Origin: Desulfurococcales archaeon
Lineage (GTDB): Archaea > Thermoproteota > Thermoprotei_A > Sulfolobales > NBVN01
NCBI GenBank assembly: GCA_021158735.1
Contig: JAGGUC010000082.1
Coordinates: 1-13,294, forward strand
Length of the DNA: 13,294 bases
Direction of reading: 5' to 3'
Shown: piece by piece, positions 1 to 6,695 of the stretch
Numbering within the stretch: the stretch's first letter is position 1
Layout: each line of letters begins with the position of its first letter
Program-made: the position numbers and the translations under genes
The notes under the pieces: generated by a model
What the model was told of the DNA's origin: nothing
Seen by the model: the letters and a program-made list of their open reading frames with translations, nothing else
Database searches by the model: none

Positions 1-1
1 G

Positions 2-850
2 AGGAGGGTTAATTACGTTAAGATATTATCGATCACGGGTATTGCACTATTCTTTGAGGTGATAGTACCTATAGGCGGCGTCACAGAGGTAGTTAAGGTG
101 TTGTTAGCTATTAAATTGAAGGTTTTACCTAGAGAGGAGGCTATAGCCTCATTGCTTATACATAGGGTTCTAACATCAGTGGGAATTATAGTTGTGTCAA
201 TAGCATCACTAATAGCTATTAAGGCTTCGCTCGCCGCTTTTGCTGGCCTGCTTATTCCGGCCATGGTTCTCCTTGCTATGAACATAGCATTGTGCTTAGT
301 TCCTGCATCTAAGAGAATAGAAGGTATATTAACTAAGTATGGGAGCAGATTTGGCTACGACTTTGAGGGGCTATCTTATGCATATGTTGAGAAGCTGATT
401 AGGATTAGGAGAGCTGTTCCCTTCATACTAATAGCGTTCTTATTCACTATACTTGAAAGACTACTCAATGGTTTTTACGGCTTATACGCTGCTTCGCTAA
501 TAGGTACGCAGATCACTTTGCCTGTGTCCTTACTCACTTTCGACACCATATACGCTATCCTCTGGCTTTTCCCGATCGTGACTCCAGGGCAATTAGGAAT
601 ATATGAATTCATCCAAACAGGCATCCTAGCACACCTAGGCGTTAGCCTTGACGAAGCCGCTGCAATGAGCATCATCTCTAGAGTGATATATGTTCTAGGT
701 GGGTATGTGGTATTTGCGATATTCATAGCCCTTCTAGGATTAAGCGTTAAGTCATTAATTGCTGAATTATCAGGGTCCGAGGTCACTAGTGGTAGAGAAG
801 AGAAAAGTATAGGATACGTCTGCTTCAATATTGTCGGTACGCATGCATAA
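2..850 (+). CDS. Flippase-like integral membrane protein (LPG synthase TM / UPF0104 family), 5'-truncated by window edge
   Basis: This is a polytopic membrane protein of the lysylphosphatidylglycerol-synthase TM / UPF0104 superfamily (PF03706-like), whose members are thought to move or modify lipid-linked compounds; the archaeal substrate is unknown. The frame is open to the left edge, so the GTG at 59 is probably an internal Val codon and about 282 residues of a longer protein are visible. Counting from nt 2, the family signatures are a P-x-G-G-x-x-E-like segment near residues 23-29 followed by a conserved Arg at about 55, and near the C-terminus a PG-x-LG-x-x-E segment at 195-202 followed by Arg 227. 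Hydrophobic helices lie near 7-25, 56-75, 79-99, 138-160 and 228-248. A polar tail of about 35 residues follows the last helix. It may instead be annotated simply as a flippase-like domain protein. Family call is solid; function is not known. Confidence 0.8.
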   Translation, partial: RRVNYVKILSITGIALFFEVIVPIGGVTEVVKVLLAIKLKVLPREEAIASLLIHRVLTSVGIIVVSIASLIAIKASLAAFAGLLIPAMVLLAMNIALCLVPASKRIEGILTKYGSRFGYDFEGLSYAYVEKLIRIRRAVPFILIAFLFTILERLLNGFYGLYAASLIGTQITLPVSLLTFDTIYAILWLFPIVTPGQLGIYEFIQTGILAHLGVSLDEAAAMSIISRVIYVLGGYVVFAIFIALLGLSVKSLIAELSGSEVTSGREEKSIGYVCFNIVGTHA

Positions 851-858
851 ATACCTTA
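848..858 (+). promoter_or_regulatory. Candidate TATA box for the SufT-like gene, first copy of an 11-bp direct repeat
   Basis: The 11-mer TAAATACCTTA begins on the stop codon of the flippase gene and is centred about 37 nt before the ATG at 890. That spacing suits an archaeal TATA box with a short leader carrying the ribosome site. An identical copy sits at 867-877, too close to the ATG to be the TATA box itself. Position and composition are the only evidence. Confidence 0.4.
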
Positions 859-877
859 ATATCAACTAAATACCTTA
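848..877 (+). repeat. Perfect 11-bp direct repeat (TAAATACCTTA) at 848-858 and 867-877
   Basis: Two identical 11-mers start 19 bp apart and fill most of the 39-bp gap between the flippase stop codon and the SufT start codon. The second copy ends at the first base before the GGTGGGAG-like ribosome site (878-885). Such an arrangement could be an operator next to a TATA box, or a chance repeat in A/T-rich DNA. Confidence 0.6.
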
Positions 878-889
878 GGTGGGAGCTTC

Positions 890-1255
890 ATGTCGACCGA
901 AGGTGCTGAGGTTGAAAGACTGAGGGAGAAGGTAATTCAGGTTCTAAGAAATGTGTATGATCCTGAAATACCCATTAATATCTGGGATCTAGGTCTGATC
1001 TATGATGTCGTAATATCTAATGGTGTTGTACATATTAGGATGACTCTCACATCACCTATGTGTCCAATAGCCTACGTGATTGTTCAACAGGTTACTGACG
1101 CGATTTCTAAAATAGAAGGGGTAAAGGACATTAAGGTAGACCTGGTATTTGACCCACCATGGGACCCCACGAAAATGACTGAGGAGGGACGGAGGTTATT
1201 CAAGAAGATATATGGGTACGATATCGTAGATGAATACCGGAAGCAGGAGAGGTGA
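890..1255 (+). CDS. SufT/MIP18-type (DUF59) Fe-S cluster assembly factor
   Basis: This small cytosolic protein (121 aa) belongs to the MIP18/PaaD/SufT (DUF59, PF01883) family, which assists delivery or maturation of Fe-S clusters on client proteins. Visible signatures are DPEIP at residues 24-28 running into a WDLGLIY segment at 32-38, and a TSPMCP loop at 54-59 whose Cys58 is the typical family cysteine. A PPWDPTKMTEEGR-like tail at 89-101 is typical of stand-alone archaeal members. The length fits the family, and the ATG follows GGTGGGAG at 878-885. The end of the gene contains the ribosome site for the following moaB-like gene, so the two are probably translated together. The client is not evident; the neighbouring cofactor genes make molybdo- or tungsto-enzymes with Fe-S clusters a reasonable guess only. 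Bacterial paralogues include PaaD, but no phenylacetate genes are present here. Confidence 0.9.
   Translation: MSTEGAEVERLREKVIQVLRNVYDPEIPINIWDLGLIYDVVISNGVVHIRMTLTSPMCPIAYVIVQQVTDAISKIEGVKDIKVDLVFDPPWDPTKMTEEGRRLFKKIYGYDIVDEYRKQER
1246..1255 (+). promoter_or_regulatory. Ribosome site for moaB, embedded in the SufT stop region
   Basis: GGAGAGGTGA closely matches the anti-Shine-Dalgarno complement and ends exactly on the TGA of the SufT gene. It lies 8 nt before the TTG at 1264 and is the main reason for accepting that weak start codon. The layout implies translational coupling. Confidence 0.75.
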
Positions 1256-1263
1256 TTCAATAA

Positions 1264-1770
1264 TTGCCTATTAGTGAGCACCGGGCTAGAGCCTCTAAGA
1301 TTAAGGTTAAGTTCTGTTTAATAGTGACCAGCGATAGTGTGGTAGAAGGTAGGAGAAGGGACGAGGTTACTCCACTGGTTAAGAAGCTGATTTTAAGTAA
1401 AGGACACGAATTCGTAAGAGCTACGGTAGTACCCAACAGCGAGCCCAAAATACGTGAGATACTGAACTCCTTTCTGAGTATGTGCGACGTAGTGATAGTG
1501 TCGGGAGGGACAGGTCTTAGCAGTAGGGACGTCAGTATTGATGCTGTAAAAAGTTTGTGTTCCAAGGACATTCCAGGCTTTGGTGAGTTGTTTAGATATT
1601 TAATATTTAAGAGGTACGGTACTGCCGCATTAGCTACTAGAGCTATGGCATGCGTCTATGACCAGACGTTAGTGTTTGTCACTCCAGGCTCCGTGGATGC
1701 TGTTGAAATGGCTTTGAATGAGTTGATTCTTCCTGAAGTAAGCCACCTGATTTACGAGGTCAGAAAGTAG
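1264..1770 (+). CDS. moaB: MoaB/MogA family molybdopterin adenylyltransferase
   Basis: This enzyme adenylylates molybdopterin with Mg-ATP to give MPT-AMP, the substrate for metal insertion by MoeA; in hyperthermophiles the metal is often tungsten. The 168-residue protein is a single MoCF_biosynth domain. Its core motifs are SGGTG at residues 80-84 followed by RD at 88-89, then PGFGELFR at 104-111, and a PGS-x-x-AV turn at 141-147 that closes the fold. The length matches stand-alone archaeal MoaB. The start is TTG, supported by a strong ribosome site 8 nt upstream and by family length. It follows the SufT gene by 8 nt and is separated from surE by 87 bp. MoeA, which acts next in the pathway, lies two genes downstream. 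MogA and MoaB cannot be told apart securely by eye; archaea normally use MoaB for this step. Confidence 0.92.
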   Translation: MPISEHRARASKIKVKFCLIVTSDSVVEGRRRDEVTPLVKKLILSKGHEFVRATVVPNSEPKIREILNSFLSMCDVVIVSGGTGLSSRDVSIDAVKSLCSKDIPGFGELFRYLIFKRYGTAALATRAMACVYDQTLVFVTPGSVDAVEMALNELILPEVSHLIYEVRK

Positions 1771-1796
1771 TGATGTGGAACGTCTTCAAGCTCTGC

Positions 1797-1811
1797 TTTT
1801 TAGATTTAAAC
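1797..1811 (+). promoter_or_regulatory. Candidate promoter (TATA-like) upstream of surE
   Basis: The 87-bp gap between moaB and surE holds an A/T-rich stretch, TTTTTAGATTTAAAC, about 47-60 nt before the surE ATG. This would place transcription start near 1830 with a short leader carrying GGAG at 1845-1848. It suggests surE-moeA can be transcribed separately from sufT-moaB, although read-through is equally possible. Confidence 0.35.
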
Positions 1812-1857
1812 ACCCTGATCTAGTGAGTTTACAAGGTATTGAGCGGAGCTGGTATGT

Positions 1858-2682
1858 ATGGGTAGGCATAAGATCTTACTGGTTAATGACGACGGGTTCA
1901 TGAGTAAGGGCCTCCCGCTCACGTATAGTGCCCTCCAAGATGTTGGAGACGTTATAGCAGTGGTTCCGGAAGTACCAAAGTCAGGTGGAGGACATTCAGT
2001 GACACTTCACAAACCCATTTTCGTCAGGGAGCTTCAGATATACGGTATGACCACCTACGTTATTAATGGAACGCCTGTGGATGCCATACATGTGGCAAGG
2101 AGTGTATTAGGGCTTGAGCCTGACCTAGTAGTCTCAGGAGTCAACATAGGTGAAAATACGTCGATGCAGAACATTCTTTACTCAGGAACTGTTGAAGCAG
2201 CTATTGAGGCTGGGTTATTCGGCTATCCATCTCTTTCATTCTCAGCTGACGTAGGAAGTGATGAGGCTTTCGAAGACCCTAGGTATGCTGCACTAGTAAG
2301 GAAGGTAGTCATTGCTGCATCAGCCTACATCTTAGAGCACGGGTGGTTTAAGGGTATTGACTGTATCTCAATCAATATACCGTCCATGTACAGCGTGAAA
2401 GGGGTTATTATGGCAAAAGCGCAGAAGCTGAGGTTTATTCAGAAATATGAAAAAAGAGTAGACCCACGAGGTAGGGAGTACTACTGGCTAGTAGGTGAGA
2501 GAGTCACTGAGCCTGAGACTGACTCACATTATCTCAGCCAGGGGTACGTAGTCGTTACACCTCTGCGCTCAGACTTAACACATCCTGGCTTGTGCGGCTG
2601 CCTTGAACTACCTGACGATATACATGACTTCATAAACCACCTTAATAAGGTACTTACTAACTTACCACGTAATTTAGTGTAA
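1858..2682 (+). CDS. surE: SurE, 5'/3'-nucleotidase (survival protein)
   Basis: SurE is a cytosolic, divalent-metal-dependent phosphatase that removes phosphate from 5'- and 3'-nucleoside monophosphates and, in some homologues, from short polyphosphate. The catalytic set is complete: NDDG at residues 10-13 (metal-binding Asp11 and Asp12), Ser42 in the KSGGGHS segment, Asn96 in SGVNIGEN, and the YSGTVEAA helix at 108-115. The length of 274 aa is normal for archaeal SurE. The ATG at 1858 is preceded by GGAG at 1845-1848; a second ATG at 1854 is out of frame. The gene ends one base before the region carrying the moeA ribosome site, so surE and moeA are probably co-translated. Its place between two molybdopterin genes hints that it may remove AMP released by MoeA, but SurE is also widespread apart from these genes. 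Confidence 0.95.
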   Translation: MGRHKILLVNDDGFMSKGLPLTYSALQDVGDVIAVVPEVPKSGGGHSVTLHKPIFVRELQIYGMTTYVINGTPVDAIHVARSVLGLEPDLVVSGVNIGENTSMQNILYSGTVEAAIEAGLFGYPSLSFSADVGSDEAFEDPRYAALVRKVVIAASAYILEHGWFKGIDCISINIPSMYSVKGVIMAKAQKLRFIQKYEKRVDPRGREYYWLVGERVTEPETDSHYLSQGYVVVTPLRSDLTHPGLCGCLELPDDIHDFINHLNKVLTNLPRNLV

Positions 2683-2685
2683 TTT

Positions 2686-2695
2686 GAGGAGAGGT
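2686..2695 (+). promoter_or_regulatory. Ribosome site that sets the moeA start at ATG 2699
   Basis: GAGGAGAGGT lies 3-7 nt before the ATG at 2699. A TTG at 2684 is in frame but has no ribosome site of its own, and starting there would place this strong site inside the coding sequence. The ATG is therefore preferred. Confidence 0.75.
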
Positions 2696-2698
2696 CAC

Positions 2699-3976
2699 AT
2701 GGTTCGAAGGAGGTTAAAAGGTTTTTTAAAAATTGAAAATATTGATGTAGCACTTAATAGATTGTTAAACAGTGTAAAGGTGAGCCTGAACATTAAGCAA
2801 GTACGCATAGCTGAGGCTGTAGGTAGGGTCGCTGCTGAGGACATATACGCACCTCGAGAGTACCCGCCGTTTGATAGGGCTGCGGTAGACGGCTATGCTG
2901 TGAGATCTTCTGATACCTTCAGTGCTTCACCTACTAATCCAGCACTTCTTAAGTGCGTCGGAACTATTGACACATCAGTAATTAAGGACTATGGTTCAAT
3001 AGCATGGAGTCCACCTACTTTAGAGGAGGGTGAGACGTACCTAGTCTTTACGGGAGCCCCAATACCTGTTGGTGCCGATGCTGTAGTTCCCTTAGAAGAT
3101 ACTGTTACGCAGGGCAGGAACGTCTTAATACTTAAGCAGGTACCTCCTCTCGCTAACATATCAAGAAAAGGCGAGGACTTCAGGCGTGGTGATGTGATTC
3201 TGCGCAGAGGAGCCATTATTATGCCATGGCACGTAGCGGCCCTGGCCCAGGCGGGCATAGGTTATGTTAAGGTCTACCAACCTGTGCGTGTAGCTGTAGT
3301 TAATACAGGTGATGAGCTCACTGAAGTGGATAGCAATAGACCGGGCATTATTAATTCTGCAGGACCGCTCATAGAGGCCTACGTAAAACTCATTGGTTGT
3401 GATGCAGTGAGGCTAGGCATTGTTAAGGATGATGTGCAGGAAATTAGGGAGGTTGTTGAGAAGGGCCTAAAGGAGGCTGATGTAGTCGTTATTACCGGAG
3501 GTTCGTCCGTGGGTGGTAGGGATGTCGTCCCTGAGGCACTGTTCTCAGTAGGGAGGGCCGAATTGATTTTTCATGGAGTGAATTTAAGGCCTGGTAGGAC
3601 AGCAGGTGCCTTTATTATCAACGGCAAGCCTGTTTTAATGCTATCCGGACTTCCGGTTGCTTGCTATGTAGGTCTTGAGGTTATCCTTAAGCCACTGATA
3701 TATTACTTGCTGGGGACCCGTCCCCCACCTAAGGTAAGGGTAAGAGCTACTTTAACTAGAAGGGTCGTTAATGTTGTTGGATATAGGTCCTTTTATCGTG
3801 TGAGAGTTTACCGAGGTAGTGATGGAAGATTATACGCTGAGCCCTTAAGACTTACGGGCTCCGGGATCATTTCATCACTGATTAAAGGAAATGCGTTACT
3901 AATCATACCTGAGGATACAGAGGGTTTTGATGAAGGTGCTGAGGTGGAGGTAGAATTAATAGGTCCTATTGACTGA
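2699..3976 (+). CDS. moeA: MoeA, molybdopterin molybdenumtransferase
   Basis: MoeA inserts molybdate or tungstate into MPT-AMP, releasing AMP and completing the basic Moco/Wco. Counting from ATG 2699 (425 aa), the first domains hold PPFDRAAVDGYAV at 56-68 and FTGAPIPVGADAV at 117-129. The MoCF-like domain holds NTGDEL at 202-207, ITGGSSVGGRD at 265-275 and GVNLRPGR at 293-300. A C-terminal domain IV of about 80 residues starts near 344. The segment usually read as GLPGNPVS is SGLPVACYV here (316-324), a visible departure. There is no extra C-terminal substrate-binding-like domain of the kind fused to some archaeal MoeA paralogues, so this is the simple form. It starts 16 nt after surE and shares a pathway with moaB upstream. 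Its last 21 nt overlap the 3' end of the opposing archaemetzincin gene. Confidence 0.95.
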   Translation: MVRRRLKGFLKIENIDVALNRLLNSVKVSLNIKQVRIAEAVGRVAAEDIYAPREYPPFDRAAVDGYAVRSSDTFSASPTNPALLKCVGTIDTSVIKDYGSIAWSPPTLEEGETYLVFTGAPIPVGADAVVPLEDTVTQGRNVLILKQVPPLANISRKGEDFRRGDVILRRGAIIMPWHVAALAQAGIGYVKVYQPVRVAVVNTGDELTEVDSNRPGIINSAGPLIEAYVKLIGCDAVRLGIVKDDVQEIREVVEKGLKEADVVVITGGSSVGGRDVVPEALFSVGRAELIFHGVNLRPGRTAGAFIINGKPVLMLSGLPVACYVGLEVILKPLIYYLLGTRPPPKVRVRATLTRRVVNVVGYRSFYRVRVYRGSDGRLYAEPLRLTGSGIISSLIKGNALLIIPEDTEGFDEGAEVEVELIGPID

Positions 3977-4537
3977 CCTGTCAAGGACGTACGCATGACT
4001 TAGCACAACACCTAAGGACCTCAGCTTTTTTGCACAATTACTGCAGTACTTCCAAGTCTTTCTGTCAGTATCGAATATAGTGTTGCTAAAGAACATTACG
4101 CAGGAAGGGTTGGAGCAGTGTCTTAAGCCGAGTACATGACCGATTTCGTGCATGACTTCCTTTCTTAAACGCTCAATAAATACATGTCTTGAGATATCCT
4201 CACTTCTAATCCATAACTTTAGTCTATACGTAAAAACTAATGCTACATTAAGCTGTGGGCTAGCAACACCAAATACGAAGTTAAGACCTTCTACATACCC
4301 GTCACCTTCAATTATTGCTAAAACCATCCTCTCACCGCCCCACTTACCGTAAACCCAGTTAAGGACTTCTTCAGCTCTGTATTGATTCCTGAAGGTATCT
4401 ATGAACTCACTGGGTACACTGCCATCGCTTAATGCTCTAACATTAGCATTGAAAGCTTCTGACACCAACACAGCAATTTCCTCTAAAACCTGACTATTCG
4501 TATTGTTGAATCCAATTACGTATATACTTAAAGCCAT
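3956..4537 (-). CDS. amzA: Archaemetzincin, zinc metalloprotease
   Basis: This 193-residue protein is an archaemetzincin, a small cytosolic metallopeptidase family (M54) of the metzincin clan; its natural substrates are not known. The signature is intact: HEIGHVLGLRH at residues 130-140 supplies the three zinc-binding His and the catalytic Glu131. Cys141 and Cys146 follow, with the Met-turn at Met148, and a CSNC pair at 165-168. The four cysteines form the second, structural zinc site that defines the family. There is no signal peptide or membrane segment. The start could be TTG at 4540, but ATG at 4537 has GGGG at 4543-4546 in front of it and is preferred; the difference is one residue. The gene overlaps the end of moeA by 21 nt head-on and is divergent from the ACD gene across about 120 bp. 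Confidence 0.95.
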   Translation of the reverse strand: MALSIYVIGFNNTNSQVLEEIAVLVSEAFNANVRALSDGSVPSEFIDTFRNQYRAEEVLNWVYGKWGGERMVLAIIEGDGYVEGLNFVFGVASPQLNVALVFTYRLKLWIRSEDISRHVFIERLRKEVMHEIGHVLGLRHCSNPSCVMFFSNTIFDTDRKTWKYCSNCAKKLRSLGVVLSHAYVLDRSVNRTY

Positions 4538-4575
4538 CAATGCCCCAGTAAGTCATTATTGACTGAGCTAATTAC

Positions 4576-4583
4576 TTTATAAG
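4576..4583. promoter_or_regulatory. Symmetric TATA-like element in the amzA/ACD divergent region
   Basis: TTTATAAG reads as a plausible TATA box on both strands (TTTATAAG on +, CTTATAAA on -). It is 39 nt from the amzA start and about 75 nt from the ACD start. It could serve amzA with a short leader, the ACD gene with a leader of about 50 nt, or both. A second A/T stretch at 4612-4621 may instead be the ACD promoter. Confidence 0.45.
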
Positions 4584-4657
4584 GACAGTGCATAGGCAAC
4601 CCGAACTGCGTTAAGTTAAATTATGTGCCGGTTCTATAATATCGTAGCAGTGGTAGC

Positions 4658-6070
4658 ATGTGGGGCGGTAAGCTAGAGATGCTTTTTAATCCGTCATCAG
4701 TAGCTGTCATCGGTGCCTCAGAAAAGCCTGGCACTGTTGGTAGGGCAATAATGCAAAATCTTCTCACGCGGTTCAAGGGAAATGTATACCCTGTCAATAT
4801 AAAGTATGATAAGGTATTTGGCATTAAGTGCTTCAAGTCAGTACTTGAAATTAAGGAAATGATCGACTTGGCCGTTATTGCAGTGCCGGCTAGGTTCACA
4901 CCAGGCATCGTGAGGGAGTGCGGTGAAAAACGTGTGTCGGCAGCCATTGTAATTAGTGCTGGATTTAAGGAGACAGGTGAGGAGGGTGCCAAGCTAGAGG
5001 AAGAGTTAGTCTCCATTGCCCGCAGATATGGTGTGAGAGTTTTAGGTCCTAACTGCTTGGGAGTTTATGATGCTCATACCGGGCTAGACACGATATTTAA
5101 TCCTAATGACAGGCAGGCAAAGCCGGGGCCAGGTAATGTTGCATTCATATCTCAGTCGGGTGCATTGGGCGCTGCAATTCTAGACTGGCTGACCGAAGCC
5201 GGGGTAGGTATGAGTAAGTTCATTAGCTACGGTAATGCAGCAGATATTAAGGAGTGGGAATTAATAGAGTATCTGGCGGACGACAATAAAACTAAGGTAA
5301 TAATAGCTTATATAGAGGGTGTTGAGGAGGGCATTAAATTCATTCGCGCAATAAAGAAGTCCGTAGTCAGGCGCAAGCCCGTAGTGGTACTTAAGGCAGG
5401 AAAATCAAACAGAGGCCTCAGAGCTGTTGCATCTCATACGGGTTCATTAGCAGGCAGGTATGAAGTTTATGAGTCAGCCCTTAAGCAGTTCGGTGCATTA
5501 GTTGTTAAGGAATTGAATGAACTTATAGTTGCCGCTAAGGCTCTATCATGGCTACCTGTACCTAAAGGTGAGAGAATAGCCATAGTAACTAATGGTGGGG
5601 GTGCTGGAGTACTAGCTACTGACGCGACCGAGCTATCAGGATTAACACTGGCTGAATTAAGCCCAGAAACCAAGAATAAATTAAGAAATAAGCTACCATC
5701 AGCTGCTTCAGTAGAGAACCCAGTAGATGTGTTAGGTGATGCGTCACCCGAGCGTTATGAAGTCGCTATTCAGGAGGTACTAAGCGATAAGAATGTTGAT
5801 GCGGTCTTAGTGATCGGGATAATGCAGTCACCGGCCTTCGACCCCGCTGGCATACTTCAGGTACTAAAGAACTGTGTTAGCAAGTACAGTAAGCCTATTG
5901 TAGTTGCTGCACCGGGCGGTGAGTATACTGCTGACAAATTAAGGAGAATAGAGCAGGAAGTAAGAATACCTACATTTAAGACACCTGAAGAGGCAGTCAG
6001 TGCTTTGCGGTACGTGATGTATTGGAGCAGGGTGCTGAGGAGGCTAGGAGATAGTGCTAATAAAAGCTGA
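4658..6070 (+). CDS. Acyl-CoA/acetyl-CoA synthetase (ADP-forming), alpha subunit
   Basis: This enzyme subunit takes part in converting an acyl-CoA, ADP and phosphate to the free acid, CoA and ATP. It is the main energy-conserving step of sugar and peptide fermentation in many archaea. The 470 residues match the ACD alpha subunit: an N-terminal CoA-binding Rossmann domain with VAVIGASEKPGTVG at 15-28, then two succinyl-CoA-ligase-like domains. His260 in SHTGSLAG is the expected phosphorylated histidine, and Glu220 in AYIEG is the probable partner glutamate. GPNCLGV at 130-136 and ISQSGALG at 164-171 are typical. The beta (ATP-grasp) subunit is not fused and is not in this window, so it must be encoded elsewhere. 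The ATG at 4658 follows GTGGT; an internal ATG at 4679 is possible. Acyl specificity (acetyl, aryl, branched) cannot be told from the sequence. The gene overlaps the PHP gene by 17 nt. Confidence 0.93.
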   Translation: MWGGKLEMLFNPSSVAVIGASEKPGTVGRAIMQNLLTRFKGNVYPVNIKYDKVFGIKCFKSVLEIKEMIDLAVIAVPARFTPGIVRECGEKRVSAAIVISAGFKETGEEGAKLEEELVSIARRYGVRVLGPNCLGVYDAHTGLDTIFNPNDRQAKPGPGNVAFISQSGALGAAILDWLTEAGVGMSKFISYGNAADIKEWELIEYLADDNKTKVIIAYIEGVEEGIKFIRAIKKSVVRRKPVVVLKAGKSNRGLRAVASHTGSLAGRYEVYESALKQFGALVVKELNELIVAAKALSWLPVPKGERIAIVTNGGGAGVLATDATELSGLTLAELSPETKNKLRNKLPSAASVENPVDVLGDASPERYEVAIQEVLSDKNVDAVLVIGIMQSPAFDPAGILQVLKNCVSKYSKPIVVAAPGGEYTADKLRRIEQEVRIPTFKTPEEAVSALRYVMYWSRVLRRLGDSANKS

Positions 6071-6695
6071 CTTCCACATACATTCTCTGGTCAGCGATGG
6101 CTCGATGCACCCGAGAGATGTACCAAGGCTTGCTAGAAAAAAAGGCTTTAAAGCTATAGCCGTTACTGACCATGACAGCTTCAGAGGAAGTGTGATTGCT
6201 AATAAGGAGAGCAGTGGAAGCGTATTGGTACTACATGGTGCTGAAGTACGGACAGAGTATGGTGATGTCCTGGTACTGTGTCCGCATCCAATAACTATCC
6301 ATAAGAAACTAAGTGTTTTAGTAACCCACGCACGCTCAAATAATTGCCTCCTCATACCTGCACATCCCTTTGATGTGGTTAGGGCTGGAGTGGGGAGGCT
6401 CGCCCACCTCAAGATCTGGGACGGCATCGAGTGCTGGAATGGGTTCAGCGACCCATTAACAAATATGTTGGCATGGACTACTTTGAGGGACATACACAGC
6501 GCGAGTATTGCGAATTCTGATGCGCATGTACCTGAGATGATCGGTGTGCCGTACAACATTGTTGATGTAGATGACCTGACATATGACGACCTGCTTGAGG
6601 CTTTAAGGAAAGGACGTCTAAAGCCCGTGCCTGGTTACATGCTAAGCGGGCTGGCAAGCAAGTGGTCATGGTCCATCAGAAGACGTGTGCGTTAG
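6054..6695 (+). CDS. PHP-domain metal-dependent phosphoesterase
   Basis: This 213-residue protein is a stand-alone PHP (polymerase and histidinol phosphatase) domain, a trinuclear-metal hydrolase acting on phosphate esters. The metal ligands are all visible: HIH at residues 8-10, Asp15, TDHD at 38-41, Glu64, His104 in PAHPF, and NSDAH at 154-158. The protein is shorter than the usual 270-300 aa of TrpH/YciV-type members but resembles compact archaeal homologues. The GTG start lies inside the end of the ACD gene, behind GGAGGCTAGGAG (6039-6050), so the two are probably co-translated. That pairing does not reveal its substrate. Candidates include histidinol-phosphatase-like and 3',5'-nucleotide phosphatase activity, but neither is supported by neighbours. 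The stop codon overlaps the end of the opposing radical SAM gene by 4 nt. Confidence 0.88.
   Translation: MLIKADFHIHSLVSDGSMHPRDVPRLARKKGFKAIAVTDHDSFRGSVIANKESSGSVLVLHGAEVRTEYGDVLVLCPHPITIHKKLSVLVTHARSNNCLLIPAHPFDVVRAGVGRLAHLKIWDGIECWNGFSDPLTNMLAWTTLRDIHSASIANSDAHVPEMIGVPYNIVDVDDLTYDDLLEALRKGRLKPVPGYMLSGLASKWSWSIRRRVR

Noticed and set aside
475..828. 117-residue open frame on the minus strand inside the flippase gene
   Set aside because: It is fully covered by a well-conserved membrane protein gene on the other strand. The protein has no recognisable domain.
1257..1571. 104-residue minus-strand frame across moaB
   Set aside because: It is antisense to clear MoaB motifs, with no ribosome site or family resemblance.
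1771..1857. Possible C/D RNA in the moaB-surE gap (GTGATGT near 1770 and CTGA near 1816)
   Set aside because: There are only two loose boxes, with no internal D'/C' pair, and a TATA-like run lies between them; a promoter is the better explanation.
2684..2698. TTG at 2684 as moeA start
   Set aside because: It would place the strong GAGGAGAGGT ribosome site inside the gene; the ATG at 2699 is correctly spaced behind that site.
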